From positions 1 through 64,000 of the forward strand of contig NZ_JAGGLV010000016.1 in assembly GCF_017874735.1 (NCBI RefSeq): a stretch of DNA of 64,000 nt, in the 5' to 3' direction. A model generated the notes under the pieces. It worked only from the letters and a program-made list of their open reading frames with translations, was not told the origin of the DNA and ran no database searches. The stretch's first letter is position 1. Each line of letters starts with the position of its first letter. A program made the position numbers and the translations under genes. Below, in pieces: positions 24,007 through 32,526 of this stretch. The stretch is from Paenibacillus silagei. GTDB taxonomy: Bacteria; Bacillota; Bacilli; Paenibacillales; Paenibacillaceae.

Positions 24007-25575
24007 ATGACATTAAGTGGACAAGAACGCTACCGCTTCAGCGAAGCGCCTATATGGGAATTGCAGCGCACCTACTATGAACAGCTGGGTCTCCAGGCTT
24101 GGGCCAATGACCAGGTTCCGCAGTATATTACAAGCAATCCGATGATTGGAACAGCGTATGCGGAGATCATCTTCGGCTTTCTTCAGGACCGTGCGCAGAA
24201 GGGATTCACTACAGAGCCGGTAGTGGTACTGGAGCTGGGTGCAGGTGTGGGGCGTCTGGCGTTCCATGTACTGCAGCAGCTGTGTGAGCTGATCCAGTAT
24301 GCGGGCGTGCCGCTGCCGCCGTTCCGTTACGTGATGAGCGATTTGCCGTGGAAGAACATTGAGGGCTGGCAGCAGCATGAGGGGCTGAAGCCTTTTGTAG
24401 AACAGGGAATGCTGGACTTTGCCCGCTTCGATGCGGTCCGGGATACGGAGCTGAGCTTAACGCAGAGCGGATTGGTGATTAAGCCTGGGGAGCTGGGGCA
24501 GCCACTGATGGTGATCGCCAACTACTTCTTCGACAGTATCCCGCAGGAGCTGCTCTATGTGGATGAAGGCAAGATCTATGAATGTGAGGTCTCGCTGAAA
24601 TATCCGGAGCAGTCCGCTACCATGGGGCCGTCCGAGGTGCTCCGTGATCTGGTGCCGGAATACCATTACAAGCGTGCAGCGGGCTATGAGGACAGCTCGT
24701 ATCCTTATCATGAAGTGATCTCGTTCTATCTGGACAAGCTGGAGGATTCACATGTGCTGTTCCCGGAGGCAGCCCTGTCCTGTATGGAGCGTCTGGGTGC
24801 ACTCTCCCGGGGAAGCTTCCTGCTGCTCACTGCCGATAAGGGAGACCACCGGCTGGAGAACTGGGAGTTCGCCGAGCCGCCGAAGCTGATTCATCACGGA
24901 AGCATCTCGCTTACGGCGAATTATCATGCTCTGGTGCATTATTTTGAGCGGAAGGGCGCACAATCCCAGTTCACGCAGCATCATTATAAGAATCTGAATG
25001 TGGGCTGCATCCTGATGCTGGAGGAGCCGATGCTGCATCCGCATACCCGGCTGGCCTACCGGCGGTTTGTCGAGCGGTTCGGGCCGGATGATTTCTTCAG
25101 CCTGAAGGTGTGGATCGATAAGAATTACGACACCATCGGCATGCAGCAGATCCTGGCCTTCTGGAGGCTGGGTGGATATGACGCGGAGCTGTTCATTCAG
25201 AGTGCCGAGCGGATCTCTGCGCTGCTGCCGGATGCCAGCGACGAGGAGCTGCTGGACCTTCAGCGGGGGATCGACCGGATGTGGCGGGGCTTCTACCCGA
25301 TGCCGCAGAAGTATGATCTGGCGCTGGACTGCGGCCTGCTGCTGTTCGAGATGGAGCAGTACGGGGAATCCCGCCGCTTCCTGGAGCATTCGCTCCAGTC
25401 CAGTGAGGAGGAGCTGGTAATTACCGTGCTGTACTGCCTGGCAATCTGCAGCTACGAGCAGGAGGATGATGAGGCGGCGCTGGATTATACGCGCAGATCG
25501 CTGCTGATTGAGCCGGAGCATGAGGAAGCGCTGGAGCTGCTCGCGGCGCTAAGCCAGGACCCGGCAGAGGCTTAG
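24007..25575 (+). CDS. MidA-like SAM methyltransferase with C-terminal TPR
   Basis: 522 residues. The N-terminal part has a SAM-binding motif VVVLELGAGVGRLAF (about 72-86) and ANYFFDSIPQELLYVDEGKI (about 170-190), reminiscent of the MidA/NDUFAF7 (DUF185) arginine methyltransferase group. Residues from about 430 onward form tetratricopeptide-like helices (ALDCGLLLFEMEQYGESRRF, AICSYEQEDDEAALDYTRRS). The TPR tail suggests a protein partner or protein substrate. Cytoplasmic, no membrane segment. It is divergent from the oxalate decarboxylase homologue over a 116-bp shared promoter region; the ribosome site is weak (AGCAGGG). Confidence 0.65.
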   Translation: MTLSGQERYRFSEAPIWELQRTYYEQLGLQAWANDQVPQYITSNPMIGTAYAEIIFGFLQDRAQKGFTTEPVVVLELGAGVGRLAFHVLQQLCELIQYAGVPLPPFRYVMSDLPWKNIEGWQQHEGLKPFVEQGMLDFARFDAVRDTELSLTQSGLVIKPGELGQPLMVIANYFFDSIPQELLYVDEGKIYECEVSLKYPEQSATMGPSEVLRDLVPEYHYKRAAGYEDSSYPYHEVISFYLDKLEDSHVLFPEAALSCMERLGALSRGSFLLLTADKGDHRLENWEFAEPPKLIHHGSISLTANYHALVHYFERKGAQSQFTQHHYKNLNVGCILMLEEPMLHPHTRLAYRRFVERFGPDDFFSLKVWIDKNYDTIGMQQILAFWRLGGYDAELFIQSAERISALLPDASDEELLDLQRGIDRMWRGFYPMPQKYDLALDCGLLLFEMEQYGESRRFLEHSLQSSEEELVITVLYCLAICSYEQEDDEAALDYTRRSLLIEPEHEEALELLAALSQDPAEA

Positions 25576-25605
25576 GCTGCTGCTCCCGGCAGTCCGGTGC
25601 AGCCC

Positions 25606-25634
25606 TTTACACCCGTTGTGAGTTTTGTTATTCT
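25606..25634 (+). promoter_or_regulatory. Sigma-A promoter of the glnS T-box leader
   Basis: TTTACA (25606-25611) and TATTCT (25629-25634) with 17-bp spacing, immediately upstream of T-box stem I. Confidence 0.6.
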
Positions 25635-25639
25635 GTATC

Positions 25640-25945
25640 CAATAACGCAAACGCGATGACGAGAAGAGTACATTCAGGTTTTTCCCTCACAGAGAGCTCC
25701 GGCTGGTGTGAAGGAGCAGGGAAGACTGGATGGAAACAAGCCTCTGAGCGGCTTACCGGAACCAGGCAGCAGCCGGGGATGGTACGACAGGAGCTCCTGT
25801 TACAGAGCTAGAGTATAAGCCCTGCCGGACGGCAGCGCCGTACTTGATGAGATTAATATGGTGACATATTAATGAACCTGGGGTGGTACCGCGAGAATTT
25901 CGTCCCCAAGACTTAGGGTCTTGGAGGTGAGGTTCTTTTTTGTTG
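25640..25945 (+). ncRNA. T-box riboswitch, glutamine specifier
   Basis: The leader has the T-box core GGGTGGTACCGCG (25881-25893), followed by a terminator whose CCAAGAC/GTCTTGG stem ends in a T-run at 25935-25941. Stem I shows the AGTA loop-E element, then CATTCAG pairing with CTGGATG; right after that pairing comes GAA-a-CAA-g, placing CAA (25737-25739, Gln) in the specifier position. Uncharged tRNA-Gln should stabilise the antiterminator and allow transcription of glnS, 47 bp downstream. Confidence 0.9.
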
Positions 25946-25991
25946 TATCCAGATAAGGCGGCGTACCACCCATGAACAGGAGGAGATTGGA

Positions 25992-27683
25992 ATGACAGAC
26001 AATAATGGACCGGCCCTGCCGGAGAATTATATGGATAAGCTGGTTAGAGAAGACGTGGAGGCGGGAGTCTTCAGCCGGGAGATCTGCACCCGGTTTCCGC
26101 CGGAGCCCAATGGCTATCTGCATATCGGGAGTGCTTTTGCCATCCATACGAATGTGGAAATCGCCCGTAAATACGGCGGCCGCTTCCATCTGCGCTTCGA
26201 TGATACCAACCCGCTCAAAGAGGATAAGGAATATGTGGAGGCAATCATCCGTGACCTTGAATGGCTGGGCTGCAGTCCCGGGGAACACATCTACTACGGC
26301 TCCGATTATTCGGAGGAGATCTACCGCAGGGCAGAGACGCTGATCCTGAAGGGGAAAGCCTATGTCTGTGACCTGACACCGGAGGAGATGACGGCTTACC
26401 GGGGGACATTAACGGAGCCGGGAACAGACAGTCCTTACCGCAGCCGAACGCCGGAGGAGAACCTGCGGCTGTTCCGGGAGATGCGTGCGGGGAGCTATCC
26501 GAATGGCGCTAAAGTGCTGCGGGCCAAGATTGACATGGCCTCGCCGAACATGAATTTGCGAGATCCGGTGCTGTACCGGATTATTCATGCCGCGCATTAC
26601 CGCACGGGCGTTGCCTGGTGCATCTACCCGATGTATGATTTCGCCCATCCGATTCAGGATGCGCTGGAAGGGGTGACGCATTCGCTCTGCTCGATCGAGT
26701 TCAAGGATCACCGGCCGCTGTACGAATGGGTGCTGAACGAGCTGGGCACCCCGGAACCGCCGAGACAGAGGGAATTCGGCCGGGTGAACCTGACCGGAGT
26801 GGTTACAAGCAAGCGGCATCTCCGGGCACTGGTAGCCGGAGGCTTCGTGGACGGCTGGGATGATCCGCGCCTGCCTACGCTCAGCGGGCTGCGCAGACGG
26901 GGATTCACGCCGGAGAGCATCGAGGCCTTCGTGCGGGAGATCGGCATGGTCCGCAATACGGCGATGGTGGATTTCTCGCTGCTGGAGCATTGCCTGAGAC
27001 AGGACCTGAAGGCGAAGGTGCCGGCGGTCATGGCGGTACTGGACCCGCTGAAGGTCGTGCTTACCAATTACGCCGCCGGGGCCTCTGAGCTGCTTCCGAT
27101 CCCTAACAACCCTGAGAATGCCGGGCTGGGTTCAAGAGAAGTACCGTTCTCCGGCACGCTCTACATCGAGCGGGTCGATTTCATGGAGGTGCCTGTGAAG
27201 GGCTTCCGCAGACTGGTTCCAGGCGGCGAGGTGCGGCTTAAGGGCGGTTATATTATCCGCTGCAGCGAGGTGATTAAGGACGCTCAGACGGGGGAGGTTC
27301 TGGAGCTGCGGTGTACCTACGACCCGGAGACCCGCAGCGGCGGCCCTCTAAGCGGCCGGAAGGTGAAGGGGACTGTGCAATGGGTCTCGGCTGCTCATGC
27401 GCTGAAGAGTGACGTATACCTGTATGAGCAGCTGCTGACGGATAACAACGGGCCGAAGGAGGAAGGAGAGAGCTGGGAGGAATACATCAATCCGGGTTCC
27501 GTGACCCTGCTTACAGATTGCCTGTTGGAGCCGCTTGCGGGCAACCCTCAGCCCGGGGACACCTACCAGTTCCTGCGTCACGGCTATTTCTGCATCGACA
27601 GCAAGCATAGCACAGCTCAGAAGCTGGTGTTCAACAGAATCGTTCCACTTAAGGACACCTGGAAGGGCAACGCAGGACAATAG
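25992..27683 (+). CDS. glnS: Glutamine-tRNA ligase
   Basis: 563 residues, class I synthetase. The HIGH motif appears as PNGYLHIGSA (about 35-45), the second signature as VVTSKRHLRALV (about 265-278, KMSKS counterpart), with the eukaryote-like GlnRS C-terminal beta-barrel anticodon domain. It charges tRNA-Gln directly. Length and the YRSRTPEENLRLFREMRAG insertion support GlnRS over GluRS. AGGAGGAG precedes the ATG. Most Firmicutes make Gln-tRNA through GatCAB, so a dedicated GlnRS under a Gln T-box is a lineage trait worth noting. Confidence 0.93.
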   Translation: MTDNNGPALPENYMDKLVREDVEAGVFSREICTRFPPEPNGYLHIGSAFAIHTNVEIARKYGGRFHLRFDDTNPLKEDKEYVEAIIRDLEWLGCSPGEHIYYGSDYSEEIYRRAETLILKGKAYVCDLTPEEMTAYRGTLTEPGTDSPYRSRTPEENLRLFREMRAGSYPNGAKVLRAKIDMASPNMNLRDPVLYRIIHAAHYRTGVAWCIYPMYDFAHPIQDALEGVTHSLCSIEFKDHRPLYEWVLNELGTPEPPRQREFGRVNLTGVVTSKRHLRALVAGGFVDGWDDPRLPTLSGLRRRGFTPESIEAFVREIGMVRNTAMVDFSLLEHCLRQDLKAKVPAVMAVLDPLKVVLTNYAAGASELLPIPNNPENAGLGSREVPFSGTLYIERVDFMEVPVKGFRRLVPGGEVRLKGGYIIRCSEVIKDAQTGEVLELRCTYDPETRSGGPLSGRKVKGTVQWVSAAHALKSDVYLYEQLLTDNNGPKEEGESWEEYINPGSVTLLTDCLLEPLAGNPQPGDTYQFLRHGYFCIDSKHSTAQKLVFNRIVPLKDTWKGNAGQ

Positions 27684-27745
27684 ACTGCAACGCACACATG
27701 CAATATTCGTCTGGTCCCAATTCCGAAGCAGGGGGCAGACTGCCG

Positions 27746-27760
27746 GGGAGCAGCGCTCCC
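27746..27760 (+). terminator. Weak hairpin after glnS
   Basis: GGGAGC-AGC-GCTCCC followed by a T-rich stretch; a possible but short terminator. Confidence 0.3.
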
Positions 27761-27844
27761 TTATGCTTTTGGAAAATAATTGATGTTCAATGCAACATAC
27801 AAGCTTCTGTGCCGTCTAAAGGGAGACGGAGGGGGTGGAATATC

Positions 27845-28330
27845 ATGGGGAGCAAATTTTACTTAGTCTTTCTCGCTTTGATAATGTATTTTGGTTATCC
27901 CTTGGGCATCCTGGATCATCCTTCCGCATCGAGTGCTCAAGCAGAGGCTCCGGCAGGCGACAGCCAAACTGATTCGTTATCGGTTGCGCTCACTTTGCCG
28001 CTGCAAGCTAAGGTCAATGAGGAATTGACCATGAAGGCCAGCTTAAGCAACGACAGCCTATCTGATGTGGACCTGATGAGCAGAGCACGGCTGTTTACGT
28101 ATGTCATTAAGGATGAGAGCGGGAAGCAGATCAATTCTTATGCTGTTGAAGATCTGGGAGTCTCACGAGTTCTAAGCGGTAAAAGAAGTATTTCGTAGAG
28201 CTATACTTATAAGATCAAGAAGTGCGGTACTTACTCGATCTCGGCCGATGCTGAATTTACGATTACGGATAACGGGGCCAATACCCAGATGAAGCTTAGC
28301 ACAGCAGCCAAAACACTGATGGTGAAATGA
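27845..28330 (+). pseudogene. Secreted hypothetical protein interrupted by in-frame TAG
   Basis: ATG at 27845 (GGAGGGGGT upstream) opens a protein with a signal-like N-terminus (KFYLVFLALIMYFGYPLG) and a beta-rich, BsuPI-inhibitor-like extracellular domain. Codon 118 is TAG (28196-28198). The same frame continues without further stops for 43 codons (SYTYKIKKCGTYSISADAEF...) to TGA at 28328, and the continuation reads like the missing last strands of the domain. One substitution therefore seems to have disrupted the gene, unless the stop is a sequencing error. Confidence 0.6.
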
Positions 28331-28390
28331 CATCCGTAGGAGACACGGCACAATAGGCCACCATTCATTTTAAAGAGCATAAAAGTCAAT

Positions 28391-28430
28391 AGAGCAGCGC
28401 TCCTTCCGTAATTTAGAGGAGCGCTGCTCT
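28391..28430. terminator. Strong bidirectional hairpin
   Basis: AGAGCAGCGCTCCT (28391-28404) pairs perfectly with AGGAGCGCTGCTCT (28417-28430). No long T-run; it lies between the broken gene and the repeat array. Confidence 0.55.
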
Positions 28431-28525
28431 ACGTTTATGGTGCAGGCTGCCCCGGCAGGGCAGAAAACGCCGGACGCCAGGTAGGCTCCGGTGCTGTCAA
28501 GTGTAGCTGGAAGAATAATGAGGGA

Positions 28526-28690
28526 GGCAAAAGTGCCCCTGATCTCGCTAAACGGGGAGCACACGATCGAATGAAGGGCAAAAGTGCCCCTGATCTCGCC
28601 GAACGGGGAGCACACGATCGAATGAAGGGCAAAAGTGCCCCTGATCTCGCCGAACGGGGAGCACACGATCGAATGAAGGGCACTATGCCC
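28526..28690. repeat. 51-bp tandem repeat array, locus 2 (three units plus partial)
   Basis: Units begin at 28526, 28577 and 28628, exactly 51 bp apart, with a 12-bp partial fourth at 28679. Each holds GGCAAAAGTGCCCCTGAT and CGGGGAGCACACGATCG. The core AAGTGCCCCTGA also occurs in the 51-bp units at 44260-44616, so these two loci are related. No supported gene runs through it. Confidence 0.9.
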
Positions 28691-28806
28691 TAAGCAGTGA
28701 ACCTTTATAGAAGAGCGGGTAATAACATAAGGCAAGAGCCTCACTTAACAGAGTGGCCTTACATAATATGGGTCGAGGCATTACATGAAAACCCAATGAA
28801 AATACA

Positions 28807-28835
28807 TTTACAATTCTCAACTTGAGGATTATAAT
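28807..28835 (+). promoter_or_regulatory. mntH promoter with palindromic spacer
   Basis: TTTACA (28807-28812) and TATAAT (28830-28835) are 17 bp apart, and the spacer ATTCTCAA-C-TTGAGGAT is an almost perfect palindrome (one mismatch). A repressor bound there would cover both hexamers; a metal regulator is the natural candidate. Confidence 0.6.
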
Positions 28836-28912
28836 AAAACCAGATCAAATGTTGCACCAGGGAAACTTTCGTGTGTATAGACAACTTTTTCCGGGCAAGA
28901 GGAGGACAGAAC

Positions 28913-30211
28913 ATGATGGAGCAAAATACCGCAGTAGAATCATCCCCTATACTAAAAGGTCATATCAATACACATTCGGCACAATCCGTGCTTAATGGAG
29001 ATGTCAAAGGACTGAAGAGACTTCTTCCTTTTCTGGGCCCGGCTTTTATAGCTTCCGTAGCTTATCTGGACCCCGGCAATTTTGCCACTAATATTACGGC
29101 AGGCTCGAAATACGGTTACCTGTTATTATGGGTCATCTTTGCCTCGAATCTGATGGCTGTACTGATACAATCCTTATCCGCCAAGCTGGGCATTGCCACC
29201 GGCAAGAATCTTCCGGAGGTCGCACGGGAGAAATTCCCGAAGGGCGTATCCATCTTCCTGTGGATACAGAGTGAATTGGTCATTATCGCAACCGATCTGG
29301 CCGAGTTTATCGGGGCCGCGCTCGGACTGTATCTGCTGTTCGGCATCCCGATGCTGCCGGCGGCCCTGATTACCGCAGTGGGTTCCTTCGCGATTCTGGA
29401 ATTACAACGGCGCGGGTACCGTACCCTGGAGGCCGGAATCGCCGGGATGGTGATGATCGTGGTGCTGGCCTTTGCGTTCCAGGTCATTATGGCGAAGCCG
29501 GATGCGGGAAGTGTGGTTGCCGGCATGTTCACTCCAAGGTTCGAGGGCGTGGACAGCGTCCTGCTGGCAGCGGGAATTCTGGGGGCTACCGTAATGCCCC
29601 ATGCAATCTATCTGCATTCTTCGCTAACCCAGAGCCGGATCGTCGGGATTGATGAACGGGAAAAGAAGCAGATCTTCCGGCTGGAATTCATCGATATCCT
29701 TATCGCGATGCTGATTGCCGGTGCGGTCAATATGGCGATGGTCATTGTGGCGGCTGCGCTGTTCTTCAAGAACGGTCTGGTGGTGCAGGATCTGGATGTC
29801 GCCTTCGAGCAGTTCCGCAATCTGGCCGGTCCCGTGACTGCAGTCTCCTTCGGCCTGGGCCTTCTGATCGCAGGTCTGTCGAGCTCGTCGGTCGGCACGA
29901 TGGCCGGTGATGTGGTCATGCAGGGCTTCATTAATAAAAAAATTAATCTCTACCTCCGGCGGGCGATTACAATCATCCCCCCGCTGGCTATCATCGCCAT
30001 GGGCATTAATGCTACCAGCGCACTGGTCATGAGCCAGGTCGTCCTGTCCTTCGGGATTGCCTTTGCCCTGATTCCGCTGGTGATCTTCACCAGCGACCGC
30101 CAGCTTATGAAGGGACTCGTGAACCATCGCATCACCACCATCCTCGGCTGGATGATCTCCGCCCTGGTGGTCGCGCTGAACCTGTTCCTGGTAGTGGAGA
30201 TGTTTGTGTAA
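28913..30211 (+). CDS. mntH: Nramp-family divalent metal transporter
   Basis: 432 residues, about 11 helices. Signature DPGNFATNITAGSKYGY in helix 1 and MPHAIYLHS in helix 6 give the metal-binding Asp, Asn and Met of Nramp proteins. It imports Mn2+ (and Fe2+) with protons. The ATG at 28913 is chosen because AGGAGG lies 7 bases upstream; an in-frame earlier ATG at 28871 lacks a ribosome site. It has its own promoter with a palindromic spacer and a terminator. Confidence 0.88.
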   Translation: MMEQNTAVESSPILKGHINTHSAQSVLNGDVKGLKRLLPFLGPAFIASVAYLDPGNFATNITAGSKYGYLLLWVIFASNLMAVLIQSLSAKLGIATGKNLPEVAREKFPKGVSIFLWIQSELVIIATDLAEFIGAALGLYLLFGIPMLPAALITAVGSFAILELQRRGYRTLEAGIAGMVMIVVLAFAFQVIMAKPDAGSVVAGMFTPRFEGVDSVLLAAGILGATVMPHAIYLHSSLTQSRIVGIDEREKKQIFRLEFIDILIAMLIAGAVNMAMVIVAAALFFKNGLVVQDLDVAFEQFRNLAGPVTAVSFGLGLLIAGLSSSSVGTMAGDVVMQGFINKKINLYLRRAITIIPPLAIIAMGINATSALVMSQVVLSFGIAFALIPLVIFTSDRQLMKGLVNHRITTILGWMISALVVALNLFLVVEMFV

Positions 30212-30212
30212 C

Positions 30213-30285
30213 AAGTCAGCAATAAATACCGCAAAGCGGCCGGTCAAAGGATAACTCCTTTAACCGGCTGCTTTTGCTGACTTTT
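30213..30285 (+). terminator. Terminator hairpin after mntH
   Basis: AAGTCAGCA pairs with TGCTGACTT, with an inner AAGC-g-GCCGGT/ACCGGC-t-GCTT stem, then TTTT. Confidence 0.6.
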
Positions 30286-30331
30286 GGTGGAGGGGGCTTT
30301 TGAAACGGCTTCCTGTGCGGAAAGAGTGCGG

Positions 30332-31288
30332 CTATTTCACAGAGATGTTCATCTCCAGCGCTTTGACCGCTTTTTTAACCAGATTGCCGTTCTTATCCAG
30401 TTTGAACGCGCCTGTGGTTGCACCAGGCTCCTCAAACTCAGGATAGAAGGGCTTAAGCGTTATGCTTTTGACGCCGGGATCAAGCGGTTTAAGGTGGATA
30501 TCGTAATAGTAGTCTCCATTTTTGCTGTTGTCATCGGTTCCCCGGCTCATCAGGGTCTCCACCGGATTACCCTTATCATCATACACCTCGAACATCGGCA
30601 TGGACTCCGGCTTGACCTGCTTCATGATCAGTTGCAGCCGGACCGAGGTGGCCGTGCGGTTCACCTTGGCGGCAGTGACCGTAAGCGCCCCGTCACGTTT
30701 GGAGATGTTAGGCTTTAGAATGGTTTGGTTTTTGGGCTGCTGTTTCTGGAGCGAAGCCTCTAGCGTATAAGGCTTCTGAATTCCTTCCAGGCTGACCTTC
30801 AAGGTTACCCGGACCGTATCCGGCAGGGCCGCCAGCTTAGGTCCCAGCCAGGAAGCGTCCGACAGGCGGAGAACGGCCGTATCGCTGCTTGCCCCGGGGC
30901 TTAAGAGCGCTGAAGGCTGACTGGACAACGCCGACCCGCTGTTTGCGTTGATGGATTTGCCGTTCAGCAGCACCTCAAAGTTCTGAATCGCACCCTTTTT
31001 CAGTACCAGACGCTCTGAAGCCTTATCCCACCGGCTGTCCGTCAGGCCTCCGGATAGGTTTTTACCGCTGCGCTTTAGGTTGATTTCAATCAGATTCCCA
31101 TCGTAAAAAGACTTGCCGAGACTTAATGAAATACCGTCCTGCGTAACGGTGTTTCCTGCCGCAGAAGTCTTCTGGACAGCCGCTCCTATGGACGGGGCAG
31201 CGTCTGCACGGTTATCATCCGCAAAGCCCGCTCCCAGTAATGATAGGCTTAGTCCGGCAATCCCGGTTATTTTGATCCATTTCTTCAA
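30332..31288 (-). CDS. Secreted DUF5643-like protein, paralogue of the next gene
   Basis: 318 residues: an N-terminal signal/anchor helix (KKWIKITGIAGLSLSLLG), then an extracellular beta-rich region. It shares block after block with the product of 31315-32526: VTQDGISLSLGKSFYDG, KKGAIQNFEVLLNGKSINA, and the end LKPFYPEFEEPGATTG..LDKNGNLVKKAVKALEM. It lacks that protein's cytoplasmic N-terminus, so it cannot bind a sigma factor the same way. TTG at 31288 is taken as start because GGAGGAAG lies 5 bases upstream. Last gene of the sigma-factor operon. Confidence 0.6.
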   Translation of the reverse strand: MKKWIKITGIAGLSLSLLGAGFADDNRADAAPSIGAAVQKTSAAGNTVTQDGISLSLGKSFYDGNLIEINLKRSGKNLSGGLTDSRWDKASERLVLKKGAIQNFEVLLNGKSINANSGSALSSQPSALLSPGASSDTAVLRLSDASWLGPKLAALPDTVRVTLKVSLEGIQKPYTLEASLQKQQPKNQTILKPNISKRDGALTVTAAKVNRTATSVRLQLIMKQVKPESMPMFEVYDDKGNPVETLMSRGTDDNSKNGDYYYDIHLKPLDPGVKSITLKPFYPEFEEPGATTGAFKLDKNGNLVKKAVKALEMNISVK

Positions 31289-31314
31289 GTTGTCTTCCTC
31301 CAATACATATTCGT

Positions 31315-32526
31315 TTAAGGAGTCTTTAGGCTGTCCCCGTCATACAGCTTCTGCAGTCCGTCATAGTCAACCGGAACGGTAATCCGCAGCGCCTCTATCT
31401 CGTGCTTGATTACATTTCCTTGACTGTCCAATGCGAACAAGCCTGTCCCCTTAACCTTATCCTGAAACTCCGGTACAAAGGTCTTCAGAGTGATTTCCTT
31501 CGGCACATCCTCCAGCCGGTCAAAAATCAGCTCGGTCGGATTGCTGCCATCATCCCCGAACAGCCCCAGTCCCGACACCAACTGGATTGGACGGCCTTGA
31601 TCATCCCACAGCTCCTGTATGAAGTTAGCGGGATTCAGCGAACTGGAGGAGCCTGTCTTTTCGATCCGCATCATGACGGCGGTGGAAACCGGTGTGAACT
31701 TAAGCTGCTCCAGCGTGAGCTTTACACCGTCAGCCGTCCGTTCCTCCGTAGCTGGGAGAATCAGCCGGGCTGCATTCTTCTCTACAGGCAGATCCAGTAC
31801 GAAAGGCTCCGCTACGCCCTCCATGGTAAACTTGGCCGTGAGGTTGAACCGGTCCGGCATCCAGGCCTCGGCGTTCTGGTTGGAGAAGCTGGTCAGCTCA
31901 AACAGCATCGAATTGGGATCGGAGGAGGACTTTCCAACCATGGAAGGTCTTTGCTCGCCTTTCATTGCCTTCAGCGAAGTGCCGTTGATGAACATCTCGA
32001 AATCTTTAATAGAGCCCACCGGATAAACCAGCTCGGTGTTTTCGCCTTCGCCGGTCTGCTTAAATTCAGACAAGCCGCCCGGCAGCTCCCGTCCTTCCCG
32101 CTGGACAGCCAGCGTCAGCCGTATTCCGTCATACATCACCTGCGGAATGCTCAGCGTAATCCCGTCTTGCGTAACCTGTACCCCCGGCTCGGCAACCAAG
32201 CCCCGTACATCGGCGGTCTGCAGCCCCAGGTCACTGGTCATTTCGAAAATGCTTCCGACCACCGGCCATGCTTTCAGCGACTTCGCCATAACCGGCGATA
32301 CATAGGCGCTGCCCATCAGGCCGATAATAGCAGCAGCAGCCGCAGCTCCGGCGGTACGGGCGATAGCCTTGCGGGTCTGTCTGCGTCTTGTACCGGTTCC
32401 GGGTGCAGGCAAATCAGCCAGCGAAGCGTAAACGCCATCCTGGCGTGTCCGGATGAGCTCCGGCACCGGCTGCAGCCGGGCTTGTCCTTCTTGTCTAAGC
32501 TCTTGTTCCCATTTAAATGTTGTCAT
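31315..32526 (-). CDS. Anti-sigma-factor-like membrane protein, DUF4179/DUF5643 type
   Basis: 403 residues. A cytoplasmic N-terminus of about 50 residues precedes one membrane helix (TAGAAAAAAIIGLMGSAYV), then a DUF4179-like domain and a C-terminal DUF5643-like domain outside. This layout, directly after an ECF sigma gene and overlapping it by 14 bp, marks it as the probable membrane regulator of that sigma factor. No zinc-binding HxxxCxxC anti-sigma motif is seen. GAGGGGGAAAG precedes the ATG at 32526. Confidence 0.65.
   Translation of the reverse strand: MTTFKWEQELRQEGQARLQPVPELIRTRQDGVYASLADLPAPGTGTRRRQTRKAIARTAGAAAAAAIIGLMGSAYVSPVMAKSLKAWPVVGSIFEMTSDLGLQTADVRGLVAEPGVQVTQDGITLSIPQVMYDGIRLTLAVQREGRELPGGLSEFKQTGEGENTELVYPVGSIKDFEMFINGTSLKAMKGEQRPSMVGKSSSDPNSMLFELTSFSNQNAEAWMPDRFNLTAKFTMEGVAEPFVLDLPVEKNAARLILPATEERTADGVKLTLEQLKFTPVSTAVMMRIEKTGSSSSLNPANFIQELWDDQGRPIQLVSGLGLFGDDGSNPTELIFDRLEDVPKEITLKTFVPEFQDKVKGTGLFALDSQGNVIKHEIEALRITVPVDYDGLQKLYDGDSLKTP

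Noticed and set aside
25992..27683. Glutamyl-tRNA synthetase instead of GlnRS
   Set aside because: The beta-barrel C-terminal domain, VTSKRHL signature and Gln T-box favour GlnRS.
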